A stretch of DNA of 64,000 nucleotides from Simmondsia chinensis (GCA_018398585.1 JAGTTD010000016.1:25405212-25469211); one strand, 5' to 3'. Shown: positions 12,200-23,656, counted from the first letter of the stretch. Numbers and translations are program-made. Notes: generated by a model from the sequence alone, not told the origin.

Positions 12200-12211
12200 A
12201 AGGTGGAGATA
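12200..12211 (+). promoter_or_regulatory. Polypurine tract of Copia element 2
   Basis: AAGGTGGAGATA directly abuts the 3' LTR start TGTTAGG. A second purine-rich tract (GTTGAGGGGGCG, about 12141) lies about 60 bases upstream. Confidence 0.75.
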
Positions 12212-12689
12212 TGTTAGGAAAATGTCTCAAAATTCCTTGGAAGTTTAAGTACGGATGCCGTAAGGAGACCGATCGATCGGGTGAAGCTCGATCGATCGGG
12301 AATGTTAAGTAAGTTTGGGACGCCAGCAGTGAGCACGCCGATTGACTGGTGAACTACCGATCGATCGGGAACCGCGTTTCCAGGCGGGTATATATAGTGA
12401 GATAGGGTTACGTCCGGTGTAATCCAATCAAAATTCTTGAGTGTTTCCCTGCGACGCCGCCAATCAAAAGAGAAAGAGAGAGGGAAAAGGAGTGATTGTA
12501 ATTCTTTTTTTCGATTCAATAATAAAAGCTCCATTCTTCTCCTGTGGTTTTCTCTTCTCTCGATTGTAGAGGGGTTTCTACGAAAAATTCTTGTGTCGTT
12601 TGTTTCTTTTCTCTTTTAGTCCATTTACTTCTCGTATTGTTGTGATATTTGGCTCGAATTGCATACCCGGAGTAGAGTTTTTCCGTACA
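12212..12689 (+). repeat. 3' LTR of Copia element 2
   Basis: It begins TGTTAGGAAAATG and ends TTTCCGTACA, giving the canonical TG...CA ends. It matches 7627-8121, including the CGATCGATCGGG repeats, with scattered substitutions and small indels. Confidence 0.93.
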
Positions 12690-12699
12690 CTTCCTTTTA

Positions 12700-13960
12700 G
12701 GAACGCCCTGAGGGGTTCAGAATTAAGGTATAAACAGATTGGTAGCAAGCAAAATTAAGAGGTTATGTCTACTTGCTACTTTTTTCAATAAGAAGCCAAA
12801 ATATCGCTATACAAAAACTGACATCCTACGAGGTAGGACCCAAAATACCACTCTAAATGGCTATAACACAAGAAAAAGAACAAGAAAAAAATAACCAAAG
12901 GCATACAATAAGGTAAACCAATACATTAGCAAAAGCAAGCCTAAAACTAAAAGAGCCCAAGATGGAGTTGCATGATCCGGAAGTAAGTGAAGAAGGCAAC
13001 ATTGCTTGGCTCTACACTTTGGATGATCGTAAGCCTCTAATGGGAACTGAGAACGGCTTACGAGGGGACCATCTTTTAATGCAATCAATATTCCTAGCAA
13101 TGGCTTCCACGGAGTACGGTAACTCATCACACCAAGCTCTAATCCAGAATCCCAATCTCAATTTGAGACGCCAAAACATATTCTTTTCTAGCCAACTTTC
13201 TTCCTCAATGACAATCTTGTTTCTCGTACACCAAATTACCTATACAATGACAACGAATAGAGTAAACCATACCTTCTTTTGGAATATGCCTCCAACCTGG
13301 CAAGTGAGTCATTAGTTGAATAGATTTTTAACGTTGGTTAGCTTACACCACTGAAAACACAACGACTGGCATTTACACCATTCCAAGAGACAGTGCACCC
13401 GAGGAATAGATGGTCCACACTCTCCACTATCGTATGGCAAATAGGGCATCACTTTTCCTCTCTTGGGATGATTATGAGGTTCCAGAGGCATTCTTTTGTG
13501 TTCATTTTACCCCACAATGTGATACAAACAAGTATCTCAACTTTTGGAGGAGCTAAACCCTTCCAAACTCTATAAACAAGGTGATCAATGGAGTGTAAGG
13601 TAGTAGAACTGACCCAAACCTTGTCAACAGAGGATTTAACTGGAAACACACCAGTAGTTGCAACTATCTACCAAATCTGGAAAGAGATGAAATTTTGAAA
13701 AGATTTAAATTGAAGGATGTGAGTGTGTGCCTCCAACGAGGCTGATAATGGTGATCAAGAAATCCATCTGGTGTCCACTAAACTTTTTGAATGTGTCTAA
13801 TTTCCCCATTGAGGGATTTTTTTGAATATGTTGGATTTCTTGATCGATAGAGTGTAATAACCCATTAATAAACCAGCAACATACAAGTGTTACAAGATGA
13901 TCGAAATTTTGGCTTGACGAAATTTTTTTGACACATGACAAACTTTGTTGCAAGCAAAAC
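12700..13960 (-). pseudogene. LINE ORF2 C-terminal region and 3' end, minus strand
   Basis: Near 13560-13400 the minus strand encodes VWKGLAPPKVEILVC, then CPICHTIVESVDHLFLGC after a stop. This is the zinc-binding zf-RVT domain that ends plant L1-type ORF2. Downstream (toward 12780) comes a decayed tail and TTCTTATTGAAAAAAG, typical of a LINE 3' end. Many stops are present. It lies just right of Copia element 2. A different LINE piece in the opposite orientation lies left of that element, so this is not simply one LINE split by the insertion. Confidence 0.7.
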
Positions 13961-14061
13961 ATTTACCATGAACACATACATGTCTAAAATATATATTTAA
14001 TTTATACATATGAGTTATAATAATAAATGTATAAAAATAAAATTAATATACAAATCAAATA

Positions 14062-14350
14062 TTTAAGGCTATGTTTGCAAAGCAGCTTTTCATGGTACTT
14101 TTCATAGTGTTTAGTGTTCTGATTAGTTAAACAGTTAGTAGCGCTGTTTGATAAAAATGTTATTGTTAGAGTTTTTCATAATGTTTAGCTTTTGAAAAGC
14201 AACTTTTCAAAAGTTAAACAATTTAACTTTTAGCTTTATATAATTAAATTCTATTTATAATTTTGCCCCTCCTTTTCATCTTAATTTACCTAACAGCTAT
14301 CAATAAACTAACAGTTAAATGCTAATAGTTACAGTCAAACATAGCTTAAA
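14062..14350. repeat. MITE with AAGCTATGTTTG-type inverted ends
   Basis: The left end TTAAGGCTATGTTTGCAAA and the inverted right end TTTAAGCTATGTTTGACTG match with one indel. The interior is AT-rich and noncoding, with complementary segments (CTTTTCAAAAG). The flanks are palindromic (TTTAA / TTAAA), so the target duplication is ambiguous. The superfamily is probably hAT or PIF-Harbinger. Confidence 0.6.
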
Positions 14351-14506
14351 TGAATTGTATTTAGCGTTTTCCAACATCGATTACTTCTAGACTCTGGCGA
14401 ATTAAATGTCTACCACATGAGGGAATTTAATAAACCTTTCCATATATGTTTATATTTACTGCTTCCTACAAAAAAAATTCATGAGATCAAAACGGTAAAT
14501 AATTTA

Positions 14507-15108
14507 GAGTCGGTTTCGAAAATAATGCTGAAAAATAAAAAAATAAAAAAAATAAAGCTGAAAAAAAATAATTCCAAATCTACTGTTGAACCGCGCTTAC
14601 AAAATGCGGCTATACTAAACCGCGTCAATATGAGGCGTTTAAAATAAAAAAAAACCGCATTTAAAAAACACGATTTACTTTTGAATAAACCGCATTCACA
14701 AAAAGCGGTTCATTATGAAATGAACCGCATTGTAAATAACGCGGTTTATGGATAAACCGCGTTAACAAAACGCGGTTTTATGGTGAACCGCGTTAACAAA
14801 ACGAGCAAAGGGGAACACCGGGAGGGGAACGCCCCTAAACCGCATCTCCAGAACGCGGTTTTTGTTATTATAAAACGCATGGTAAAGACGTGGTTTTATT
14901 AAGGTATAACCGCGTCTTGACCATGCGTTTTAGTGGAAAAAATGGCACGCGGTTTTGGTATAGTTGAAACGCGTTTCTTTGACGTGGTTTACTATAACTG
15001 CATTTTATAAACGCGGTTCAACAGTAGATTTGGAAATTTTTTTTTCCAGCATTATTTTTTTTATTTTTTTATTTTTTTATTTTTAAGCATTATTTTCGGA
15101 ACCGACTC
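14507..15108. mobile_element. Mutator-type MITE with exact 9-bp TSD and CGCGGTT repeats
   Basis: Terminal inverted repeats of about 90 bp start GAGTCGGTTTCGAAAATAA on the left and GAGTCGGTTCCGAAAATAA on the inverted right end. AATAATTTA occurs exactly at 14498-14506 and 15109-15117. A 9-bp duplication with long TIRs is diagnostic of Mutator-like elements. The 420-bp interior contains many copies of AACCGCGTT and its complement AACGCGGTT, so the whole element can fold into nested hairpins. No coding capacity. Confidence 0.88.
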
Positions 15109-15137
15109 AATAATTTATCACTAAAATATTCTTATAT

Positions 15138-16242
15138 TTAGGCTTCGTTTGTTTAGGAAAAAAATAACATTCTAGAAAGTGGTTTTCCCCTTTTTCATTA
15201 TTTGGCGCTTCTTTTGCTTACAGAAAAGGTTTTCCCTCTCAAACGAGGGAAAATGACTTCCCTTTCAAAACGGGGAAGTCATGATTCTAAGTAGCCCAAA
15301 AAGATTCGCGGTAATCACTATGCAAATCTAGATGAAATCGAAATAAACCAGACGGACATTTAATGTCACAATATTGAATAAGAATCAAACCGAATAATTA
15401 AAAGCAGCTTGGATGTTACTTTGTTATAGTGGCAATATAACAATTTTAATCAAGTTGTATTGATATATAATATTATACAAGAAAATTATCTAGGTGCCCT
15501 AATATTTTAGCATTTATTACATAGGTACTATAATATTTCAGCAATATACAATAATGTATCCTGAAGTTTAAAAATTTTCTTATAAATCAGGTATCTTTTG
15601 TCAAAATTTAGTAGGTTTTAAATGAAAATAACAATTTACATGTATCCTCTATCATAATGCGATAATTTTTTTTGGTCCAAAAATGCTAACATAATACATT
15701 TTTTTTGATAATATATAAGTAATTTTTGTTAAAATGTGGACAATCTTTTGATACTATGATCATAGTTTATACCACATCAGTTTTTGGCAGAAATTAGTCA
15801 AATTTTAATGAAAATTCACCAAATTTAAACACAGGATATACACAAGTGATAAAATTTCTTATCTCAGGGCACCTCATTATATATATATATATATATTAAA
15901 ATGATAGGATATGTAAATGATAAATGCTCAAATTTTAAAAATACCTAAGAAACGATTTTACTAATTACATAGCTTTGATAGTTAACTTTTTTTATTTTTA
16001 GTTTTGTTACTTCATATATGTTGTATTGTTACTTATGTTATCCTATAATAAGATATAAAATGATTGGTGAAAAATATATTTTTTTAAAACATATAAGAAG
16101 ACATCACAATGGGGAATTAAGTTTTCCTTTGAAGCAAACAACGGGAAACCCAACTCAGAATTTATATTTCCTTGAAAAACCTTTTCCGAAGAAAAATTAA
16201 TTCATAGATTTTACTTTTCCGTCAAAACAAACGGAGCCCTAA
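15138..16242. repeat. TIR element with CTTCGTTTGTTT-type ends
   Basis: The left end TTAGGCTTCGTTTGTTT is complementary to the right end AAACAAACGGAGCCCTAA with one indel and one mismatch. Both flanks contain GGGAAAAC-type subterminal sequence. About 1.1 kb long, no transposase seen, no clean target duplication found. A related right end occurs at 21890-22012. hAT affiliation is likely but inferred. Confidence 0.5.
15491..15876. repeat. Nested MITE with AGGTGCCCT inverted ends
   Basis: AGGTGCCCT at 15492-15500 is exactly inverted at 15866-15874 (AGGGCACCT). The interior is AT-rich and noncoding. It lies wholly within the element at 15138-16242, implying later insertion. A TA-rich flank follows on the right. 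Confidence 0.5.
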
Positions 16243-17040
16243 TGCAAAATTCTTTGATTATTAATGGATTTTTGTTAAAAATTATTTAAGTAAGCTTTCA
16301 AAAAATTATCTAAAATTTTTAATTTTCAATGTTATATTTGAATTTTGTAAAAAATTTTAATGCCACACATTATTGAGATACCATTAATATCTATTAATTT
16401 TTACGGACGTGACATTTTAAAAAAGTATTTGCACAAATATTTAAAATATTCTTTTTAAATATTTTAAATATTTTAAAAATATTTTATCTTTGTTTTTAGA
16501 GTGCCACATAAACAAAGACTAAGGATGTTAACAACGTCACATTAAGGTGTATCATTAAAGACTTTTGGAAAGTTTAAGTGCGACATTGAAAAATTAAAAA
16601 ATTTAGGTACTTTTTTGAAACTGTACCTAAATTTAGGTGGTCTGCAGTTAAAAAACCAAAATGAATTAATTTGACTTGATTATCTTTAGTTTATATCATT
16701 AGCATTTTGTCAAAAATCGTGTGCTATACGCATGAGTTTTGATAACGGGCAACATGTCGATGCTAAATGCGTTTAATAAATTAGTCCAAATAATAGTGTT
16801 AAAGATATAAAACTTGCCGCTATTAGTTGGTACCTCCACTATCTCCTCGCTATTCTCCACACCCTTCATATGATACGCAATTTTGTGATGTTGTAACGAA
16901 GAAGAGTTGGAAGAGGGACCAATTTTGTACCCTTACACAGTTAACTTTTTAGACTAAAAAATTATTTTATAATTTTTATAAATTAAAAAAAATAAATATA
17001 TTAAACCTTATAGTACTAATATGTAATTTATCCTATGTTT
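16243..17040. other. AT-rich intergenic sequence, nothing recognised
   Basis: Low-complexity AT-rich DNA with runs such as TTTAAATATTTTAAATATTTT near 16450. Stops in all frames and no supported gene or element ends. Confidence 0.5.
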
Positions 17041-17480
17041 TTAGTAGGGGTGTAAACGAGAGCCGAGCACCCCCATGTTTTAGCCACACTGATAAGGCTT
17101 TTCGAGCTTGAGTTCGAGCGAAGCTCTTATCGAGCTTTCGAACTTTTGTTCAAGCTCAGTTCAATATGTTTTTCACATGTTCAGTACTCAGCTCGGCTCG
17201 GCTCTTCAGTCTAATCAAGCCGATTTCAGCTCGTAATCGAGCCGAGTCGAGCTTGTTATCGAGCTAATAATCTACTTGAGTTTTCTACCGAGTTGAACTC
17301 GTTATCAAGCTGAGACTATTGAGTTATTATCAAACCATTTTTTAGCTAATACCGAGCCTTTAATGAGCTCTTAACGAGTTTTTGACAAGTCCTTAACAAA
17401 CCCTTATATATCAAACTGTTCACGAACATTAACGAGCTGAGCACTTCCTTGTTCGAACTCGACTCTATAAGCTTATCAAG
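17041..17480. repeat. GAGCTCGAG-rich dispersed repeat
   Basis: It begins AGGGGTGTAAACGAG and is packed with GAGC/GCTC words (CGAGCTTGAGTTCGAGC, CGGCTCGGCTC), a familiar plant repeat with TAGGGGTGTAAACGAGC-type ends that is usually assigned to non-autonomous hAT elements. The right end is not clear here. A shorter relative occurs at 18903-19012. Confidence 0.5.
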
Positions 17481-17880
17481 CTTACTGAGCCACCATAACG
17501 AACAAAAATAAACCATAATTGATTTAAACACGAATAATTTATCGAAGATTAGGTTTATTTCATAGTTTTAGTGTCCCGTGAGAGCAACAGTAGAGTGTAA
17601 GCTGGAGGTGCTGGGGTGCAGTAACCTGGACCATCTGCTAAGCCCACATGGGCAGTCCTCCCCTTGATTTCCGTGCTTAACTCTAAGTATTTAAACATTA
17701 TTTTCTTTTTCCGATAACTAGTGATAAAAGCTGTGATACAATAATATATACACCTGCTAAAGCGATAAAGCCTAGGAAAAAAGAGCAATCCAAGAGTCCT
17801 TCAAGAGTTTTAGAAGAATATGATAAACGAGAATAGCAAGGTGAAGGCTACAATGCCTTCTGGTAATCGAAAGAAAAGGA
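17481..17880. other. Unassigned intergenic sequence with a possible LINE tail
   Basis: On the minus strand TTATCGGAAAAAGAAAATAATG (complement of about 17700-17720) resembles the poly(A) junction of plant LINE copies such as the one at 62393. The remaining sequence is unassigned. Confidence 0.3.
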
Positions 17881-18330
17881 ATTTGGTAAGAAGGGGTCAA
17901 GATGTGAAGACGTTGATAAAATTTTGTCCCCGAAGTGAGCGTGACATTTGGTAAGAAGCTTCAGCTGTGTTTTGATGGAGATGAATCAATCATTGTCAAG
18001 CAAATCGCAAAGTTTTAATAAGGAGTTTAAGTGTAGCACTACCTTACTCGCTCTGTGGAACAGATAAGATCTGCTTGCATCCTTGTTACTTGTCACCTTT
18101 CCGTGTATATTATTATGTAGTCAGTTTGGAGCTTCGGTATTCTTTTACCATATATCTTTCTTGTCCTGTTTAGGTGCATTAGTTCACTCTCCTCTTGTTT
18201 TATGTTATCTTTGGCGCCAATGATGTCTTTAAGCGGCTTTTAGCATATTCTTTTTTTTTTTCTCTATGTTTCGTTTTTCGCTTGTGATGTCGCTTTGTTT
18301 GTCCTTTTCTGTTGCACAGCTTTATATGAA
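17880..18330 (+). pseudogene. LINE ORF1 C-terminal remnant and 3' tail
   Basis: Around 17950-18018 the plus strand encodes KKLQLCFDGDESIIVKQIAKF before a stop. This aligns with KKLRLSFDGDESAVIECIAKMN at 27320-27389. About 310 bp of T-rich sequence follow, with no ORF2. The upstream part is frameshifted. See also 26160-28100 and 61774-62393, which share the same layout. Confidence 0.6.
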
Positions 18331-18699
18331 CTAGCTCGAGTTTAAACATTATTATTTTAATACATAAAATAAAATATTCTAATGTTATAAAATATTGTAA
18401 TTTAGATATCTCCTGATAAAATCTAATAAACTTTTATAAGAATTCATTCAGTTTTTACCAAAACTTCTTATTTATAATAATATATGTGAGTTATATCAAA
18501 TCTTTTAGCATATTTCAGTAAATATATACAATTTATCGTTTGCTGATTTTTATGCTCACGTCTAAGTAGTTCATGTTAAAACATTTATCGTTTAAATAAT
18601 TTGATCATATTTGAACTTCTAAATTAAGCGTACTTGGGCAAGAGTAGTACCTATGGGTGACCTCTTGGGAAGTCCTTGTGTTACCAACCTTATAATGTT

Positions 18700-18832
18700 G
18701 GGGGTCCACAGAAATACCCTCTTAGCAGGGTTACACCCTAAAGGGTTAAGGCTGCTTACATCCCTCCCCCTCGGAACCTGCTTAGGCGGGAGCCCTTGAG
18801 GCATTGAGTCTGTTATTGTTGTTATACTAGAA
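18700..18832 (+). repeat. Au-type SINE
   Basis: It contains TACCCTCTTAGCAGGGTTAC, then AAGGCTGCTTACATCC, GGCGGGAGCCCTTGAGGCA and a tail TTATTGTTGTTAT. These are the central and 3' parts of the Au SINE. The pol III head is not clearly preserved. Confidence 0.75.
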
Positions 18833-18902
18833 TCTGATATATTTTTAAAAGAATCCAACCAACCTAATTAATTTGACCTCACCTTCATTTTTCACTTCCA
18901 TT

Positions 18903-19012
18903 TAGGAATGTAAATGAGTTCAGCACCCCCTTATTTGAATTCGAGCTCAATAAGACTTATCGAGTTCAAGTATAAAGCGAGCTCTTATCGAGCCTTTGTT
19001 GAGCTCACTTTG
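18903..19012. repeat. GAGC-rich repeat fragment
   Basis: Begins TAGGAATGTAAATGAGTTCAGCACCCCC and continues with CGAGCTC and TATCGAGC words, paralleling the start of the repeat at 17041. About 110 bp remain. Confidence 0.45.
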
Positions 19013-19639
19013 AGTAACTACCCAACCGTTATCGAATTATTAAGAATGTCCAATATCCATTATTGTTGCTTGGACCATCCTGATCCGCCTAGCTACAATG
19101 GTCAACCACCACCATCAACTACTATTATTAGTTGATTTATAATATTAAGTAGTTTTGTCATTATAGTGATTAAGGTGTTTTTTAAACATACATCCACATA
19201 ATATTAAGAAAACTTTACAATATTAAGTTGTTTTTTAAACAGATAAGATAAAAACAAAATAGGCTGAAAATAGATGATCTAAACACAGCCCGAGACATTG
19301 TTAGAGGGGTAAAATCAACCCTTTTAAGACAATGTTGTACACGTCTCAAGCAGTATAAGTTTTCTCAATCTTCATATTTTTAACGGTGTTTATTTTAATT
19401 AGTCATTCATATTGTTATGTTTTTATTTATTATAACTATTTATTTATATAAATTATTATTTTAAGATAATAAATTATTACAACAAGACTCTAAGAGTTGG
19501 AATAAAAGTAGATTGGGATATACTACAATCCTCATTGCACCTTTTTTCACAACTTACTTTCGTTGGCCACTTGGATGTTTTCATTTATTTATTTGGTTAT
19601 TAACTACCATGATTCCATGACGACAAGATCTTCAGGTTG

Positions 19640-19758
19640 GGAGTCCTCGAAAATAGTCTCTTTTCCACTCGAAAGGGGGAAGGCTGGGTACATCCACCCC
19701 CCAGACCTACTTTTGCGAGAGCCCATGCCGAACTGAGACTGTTGTTGTTGTCATTAAC
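19640..19758 (+). repeat. Au-type SINE
   Basis: It shows CTCTTTTCCACTCGAAAGG, GGAAGGCTGGGTACATCCA, CCCCCCAGACC, GCGAGAGCCCATGC and a GTTGTTGTTGTC tail. The order and the TTG tail are those of the Au SINE. Confidence 0.78.
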
Positions 19759-19763
19759 ACTAA

Positions 19764-20090
19764 AGGCCCTTATACTTTTTTCATTGTATCAATTTAGTTC
19801 TTATACTTTTAATTGTGTCAACTTAGTCCCTTTACAATTAAAATTGTGTCAATTTGGTCATTTGGTTAAATTTAAGTTAAGTTAATGATGCAATTTTGAA
19901 TGACAAAATTATATTAGATGCAAATAACTTATTATAAATTCATCGTTTACTCAATTTAACCCAACTCGTAACCGAACCATTAAAAATTTTATAAAAACCT
20001 TAACATTAAATTTTTTCTAAGTACCAAATTGATACAATTAAAAGTACAAGGACTAAATTAATATAATAGGCAATAGGGACCTTTGGCGTA
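19764..20090. repeat. MITE with ~65-bp imperfect inverted ends
   Basis: The left GGCCCTTATACTTTTTTCATT segment is inverted at the right end (GGTCCCTATTGCCTATTATA on the complement), and both are followed by AATTTAGTYCTT-TACTTTTAATTG. Subrepeats AATTGTGTCAATTT recur. Noncoding; no clear target duplication. Confidence 0.55.
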
Positions 20091-20097
20091 AATAACC

Positions 20098-20128
20098 TTA
20101 TTTATTTATTTATTTATTATTATTATTA

Positions 20129-20184
<56 letters not shown>

Positions 20185-20210
20185 GTGTTGTTGTTGTTGT
20201 TGTTGCAGCA
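20098..20210. repeat. TTA/TTG microsatellite
   Basis: A run of TTAT then about 25 TTA triplets, passing into TTG triplets near 20187-20205. It may have grown from a retroposon tail. Confidence 0.85.
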
Positions 20211-21600
20211 GTCACATTTTATAAAGATTGCTCAAATGCATGTAAAGATTGTTTTATATTTGAGCAATGGTAATAGTAATTAAACCTTCAACAGTAAGAG
20301 ACGATATCCGTAAAGATATATTGATGGATTTTAGAAGAAAGGAAATAGAGCAGTTGACTGAATGAAAATACTGATTAATGGGGATTCGTGCTTTCTGTGA
20401 GCAACTTTGCTTAGCAGAGATCTCTTCTCATCATTTTAAGAACCGATGGCTTAGGGATCCCTCTGAGAAGAGGGTATCGTAAAAGTTTTATCTTTATCTT
20501 TTTTAAAATTATTAAGAAAGGAGACAATGAGAACTAGCTGAGATCTTAATAATGCATTCAGGTGTCGGAACATGCTTAGGGATTTCGATGTTATAGCCAA
20601 AACATGTTATCAAGTAGTCATAAAATATGCATTCAGGAAAGCGAACAAGGATAACTATATAGGATAGACAAACCCTTCGGAGTTGGAAGATTTCAGTCGG
20701 ATCCTAATCCAAACCTTCGCAAGGTGTACACTTCTTAGAGAGGGAACCTGTTAATTTTCCAATAGACTTTTAGGCCCGACCCGCGGAATTGAAACACATG
20801 AGATCTAGATAAGCCCGAGTGGAATTCCACCATAAAATCAATTGTCATTAAATAGAATAACTCACTAAACTTATATATTAATATCTTTTTTCTTACAACT
20901 TTTATGTGAGATCTTATACTAACTCACAGGGTTTTTCTTACCTGTATAAAAATAAATATGAAAGTTGAGAAAATAATTTGAAAAAGCGAGGGCAAAGTTG
21001 TAAATGTGTGATGATAAGGGGCATGGAAGCAAATGCATGTGGAAATGGGGATGGTCCAGCAAAGGCCCCCCTCATTGGGGAGTTAAGAGAGGTGTGCAAG
21101 TTTGCCATTGCACCCACATGCCCATCACATGCTCCCTCTTACATTTTTTTTTTTTCCTTCGATAATTAGAGAGAAAACTCTTAGTAAAAGTTGGCGCATC
21201 TACTAAAGCAGAGCCCAAAAAAGTCCACAAGATCGAGAAAAAACAAAACAAAATAAAAGACCCCTAAATGCCTATAAACACACCTACAACAACTCTAGAG
21301 ATACGAAATGCCAAGTAAAAATCCTTAATCATAAAAAACGAGTGCTGTTAGAGTAATTTTACAATTACATATAATATTCATTTTATATCTAATAAATTAG
21401 ATAATGTTATTATCAGGACAAAAATATTAATATTAGAACAGCTTTAAAAAAAATTATGGTTGTTATTTACTATAAGTCACATCAATCATTTGACAATAAT
21501 ATTTTTTGGTATGATAATAAGAATACCTAATGCGTTCGGTACAAGAACATAAGCTAGCAAAAGTAACTAATTTAAGATTACTCTTTATAAATCATTGATT
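20211..21600. other. Intergenic sequence, nothing recognised
   Basis: No conserved protein, RNA or element end could be identified. The segment 20990-21150 is locally less AT-rich (GGGGCATGG, GGCCCCCCTC, CACATGCCCATCACATGC) but contains no convincing gene. Confidence 0.4.
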
Positions 21601-21611
21601 TCAAATTAGCT

Positions 21612-21720
21612 ATTAGCTTTGGCATAGTAGTTCGGCTATCTATTTCTCAAACATGAGACCTTGAGTTCGAGGCTCGTTTTCCCCCTATCCTAGTTGTCAG
21701 TGACCCATATTATATTTAAT
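21612..21720 (+). repeat. tRNA-like SINE relic
   Basis: GGCATAGTAGTTCGGCTATC resembles a degenerate box A and TTGAGTTCGAGGCTCG a box B, 40 bases apart. It is followed by GTTGTCAGTGACCC. Weak support only. Confidence 0.35.
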
Positions 21721-21879
21721 AGTCGATTTTAAATGTTATATATAGTTGGATATATTTTCTTAGATATATTTAATTTTTTTGCATAATACATATATAGGAG
21801 AGCATAAGAGGAAGGGAGAGCTTCAATAAATGAGGAAAACCGGCTCGTCCTCACCATATAAGCTGGGTCATATTAGGAT

Positions 21880-22012
21880 TCCTGTTTTCCTTCGAAACAA
21901 ATAAAGAAAAACTCCATTCAGATTTCTTATTTCCTAGGAAAATTTTTTTTGAAAAAAAACCAATTCCAAGAATATAGTTTTCCGCTAAAACAAACAGAGC
22001 TTAAGAGATGCA
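21880..22012. repeat. Fragment of a CTTCGTTTGTTT-type TIR element
   Basis: The right end AAAACAAACAGAGCTTAAG and the upstream TTTCCTTCGAAACAAATAAAG mirror the subterminal sequence at 16140-16242. The left end was not found. Confidence 0.4.
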
Positions 22013-23007
22013 GGGATCTAACATGTGCGGTCCCAGGTGCAATGTGGACCATATCAGTACTATGTGTCTCTGATACCTTATTAGAAGAAATTGGACTTAT
22101 TATTTTCTGAAATTCGACTTACAATAGGAACAATATTTGGGTTCGTACCATATTACAAGAGATTGGAACACTATCCCTTAAAAAGCCAACTATTTAAACA
22201 ACAGATATCCTCGTCATATAAGATGGACTAATCAACATTTTTAAGCAATATCAGATTATATAAAATTTCATAGGGTCTTAGTTCCGACACTTAAAATTGG
22301 CATATATGAGGTCCATATATAAACGTAAGTGATGTTCAATTTTAAAATCAATTACCATCAAGTGCAGTAGCCACTAAGCATATATAAAATTCTTTGCGAA
22401 TTTATCGCTTATAGGTACCTTGAAGTTTGGATGTTTATTATCTAAATACTCTGATATTTCAATATATATAATATTCTATCCCTGTACCTTCTTCCAAAAT
22501 TCAATTAATTTTTATTATGTAAAACATAATAGCCTCAATATTGTAGGTGTTCTTTATTATAATGTTAAGATTTTTTGTTGTAAAATTCTAACATGACACA
22601 TTATTTCGCTATTATGCAACCATCTTCGGTCATTATATTCAATGAATTTTTTCATTATCTTTTGAATTTTTATCCAAAATATTGATATAGAAAATATAGT
22701 TTATCACAATCATATACAGTATGGCATTCTATTGTGAAAATGGATTGAATTTCGACAAAAAAATAACTAGGTTACTACATTAAGTGAAAAAATTTCGAAA
22801 CCTTAAGGTATCTAATTGTAGTGGCGAAGCTAGGACCTGAAGCTAGTGGTGTCTACTATAATAGGAATGATTATTAACGGTACTCCAGTGTGGGCAATTA
22901 TCCACTTTCACTTGTACGTAGCTCCGATACCGTCTCATTGTTGATAGTAGAATGGTATGATACCTAAGTTATAAATGTGCAAATCTCAAAATATCTAAGT
23001 GATAATT
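22013..23007. other. AT-rich intergenic sequence with a possible hAT end
   Basis: TAGTGGCGAAGCTAGGACC at about 22818 resembles the hAT-type end TAGTGGCGGAT at 27536, but no partner end was found. The rest is unassigned. Confidence 0.3.
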
Positions 23008-23131
23008 TGATACAGGCAATTTGGATCCTACATCGGTGGGTTATCGAAGGAAAAGCTAATATATATACCCAAGGAGTTACTCTACCCATTGCCAATTGGT
23101 TTTGGGATGGAACCCCCTTTGGTCTGTATCA
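23008..23131 (+). repeat. 5' LTR of TRIM
   Basis: 124 bp, starts TGATACAGGCAA and ends CTGTATCA. Contains CCTACATCGGTGGG and AATATATATACCC; the latter is TATA-like. Confidence 0.83.
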
Positions 23132-23532
23132 TTGATATTAGAATAGTCGATCTTGCGCCGTGGATTGCCGGTCATATGGGGGGCCGATGTCATTCTGTGG
23201 TGTTATGGGGGGTCTATGCGTGATGTGTAGCAAAGTCGATTGCCACATTTCAAGGAGCTTATTCTCGGTCTCATGGAAGTTCTTGGGTCTGCTTTGGAGT
23301 TGATCTCGGCCTAGTCAAGCCATGGGCTCTGGTTGACGTAGTTGTACGATCTCTCATTCCGAATCTCAAGTGGTGACGTCGGTGTTGTAGTATTCGCCCG
23401 GGACTATAATAAATCTAGTGCAAAGCCATGTCCATTGTGTGGTGGTGACGTCGGAATTGTAATGTTCGCCCGAGACTAGAAATCTAGCGCAGAGCCAACT
23501 CGCATAGACGCGAGATGCGGAGCATGGAGGTT

Positions 23533-23656
23533 TGATACATGCAATTTGGATCCCACATTGGTGGATTATCAAATGAAAAGTCAATATATATACCTAAGCA
23601 ATTACTCCACCCATTATTAATTAATTTTGGGATAGAACCTCCTTTTACCTGTATTA
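23533..23656 (+). repeat. 3' LTR of TRIM
   Basis: 124 bp, starts TGATACATGCAA and ends CTGTATTA. It aligns without length change to 23008-23131. Confidence 0.83.

Larger units (their letters stand above)
7627..12689 (+). mobile_element. Ty1/Copia LTR retrotransposon 2 with CTTCC target duplication
   Basis: LTRs of 495 and 478 bp flank a complete Copia interior. Exact CTTCC copies at 7622-7626 and 12690-12694 are the 5-bp target duplication. The initiator Met PBS and a purine tract are in their expected places. Conserved catalytic motifs survive in protease, integrase and RT, but stops and a frameshift block translation. It is better preserved than element 1 at 1038-6051. Confidence 0.95.
23008..23656 (+). 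mobile_element. TRIM (tiny LTR retrotransposon, 649 bp)
   Basis: Two 124-bp direct repeats (23008-23131, 23533-23656) begin TGATACA(G/T)GCAATTTGGA and flank a 401-bp noncoding interior. TTGATATTAGAA right after the left LTR is a degenerate initiator Met PBS, and GGAGCATGGAGGT precedes the right LTR as a purine tract. TAATT (23003-23007) and TAATA (23657-23661) are a near-match target duplication. The interior carries two copies of GTGGTGACGTCGG...TTCGCCCG (23372 and 23444). The lack of any gag or pol marks it as non-autonomous. Confidence 0.85.

Noticed and set aside
7419..13960. One LINE interrupted by Copia element 2
   Set aside because: The LINE remnant on the left is on the plus strand and that on the right is on the minus strand, and both contain the zf-RVT region, so they are different copies.
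17555..17788. Minus-strand open frame as a gene
   Set aside because: No domain resemblance, AT-rich repeat context and a probable LINE poly(A) junction within it.
20980..21170. Small gene or microRNA precursor in a locally GC-richer patch
   Set aside because: No known mature miRNA sequence or stable extended hairpin could be recognised, and the frame has no domain.
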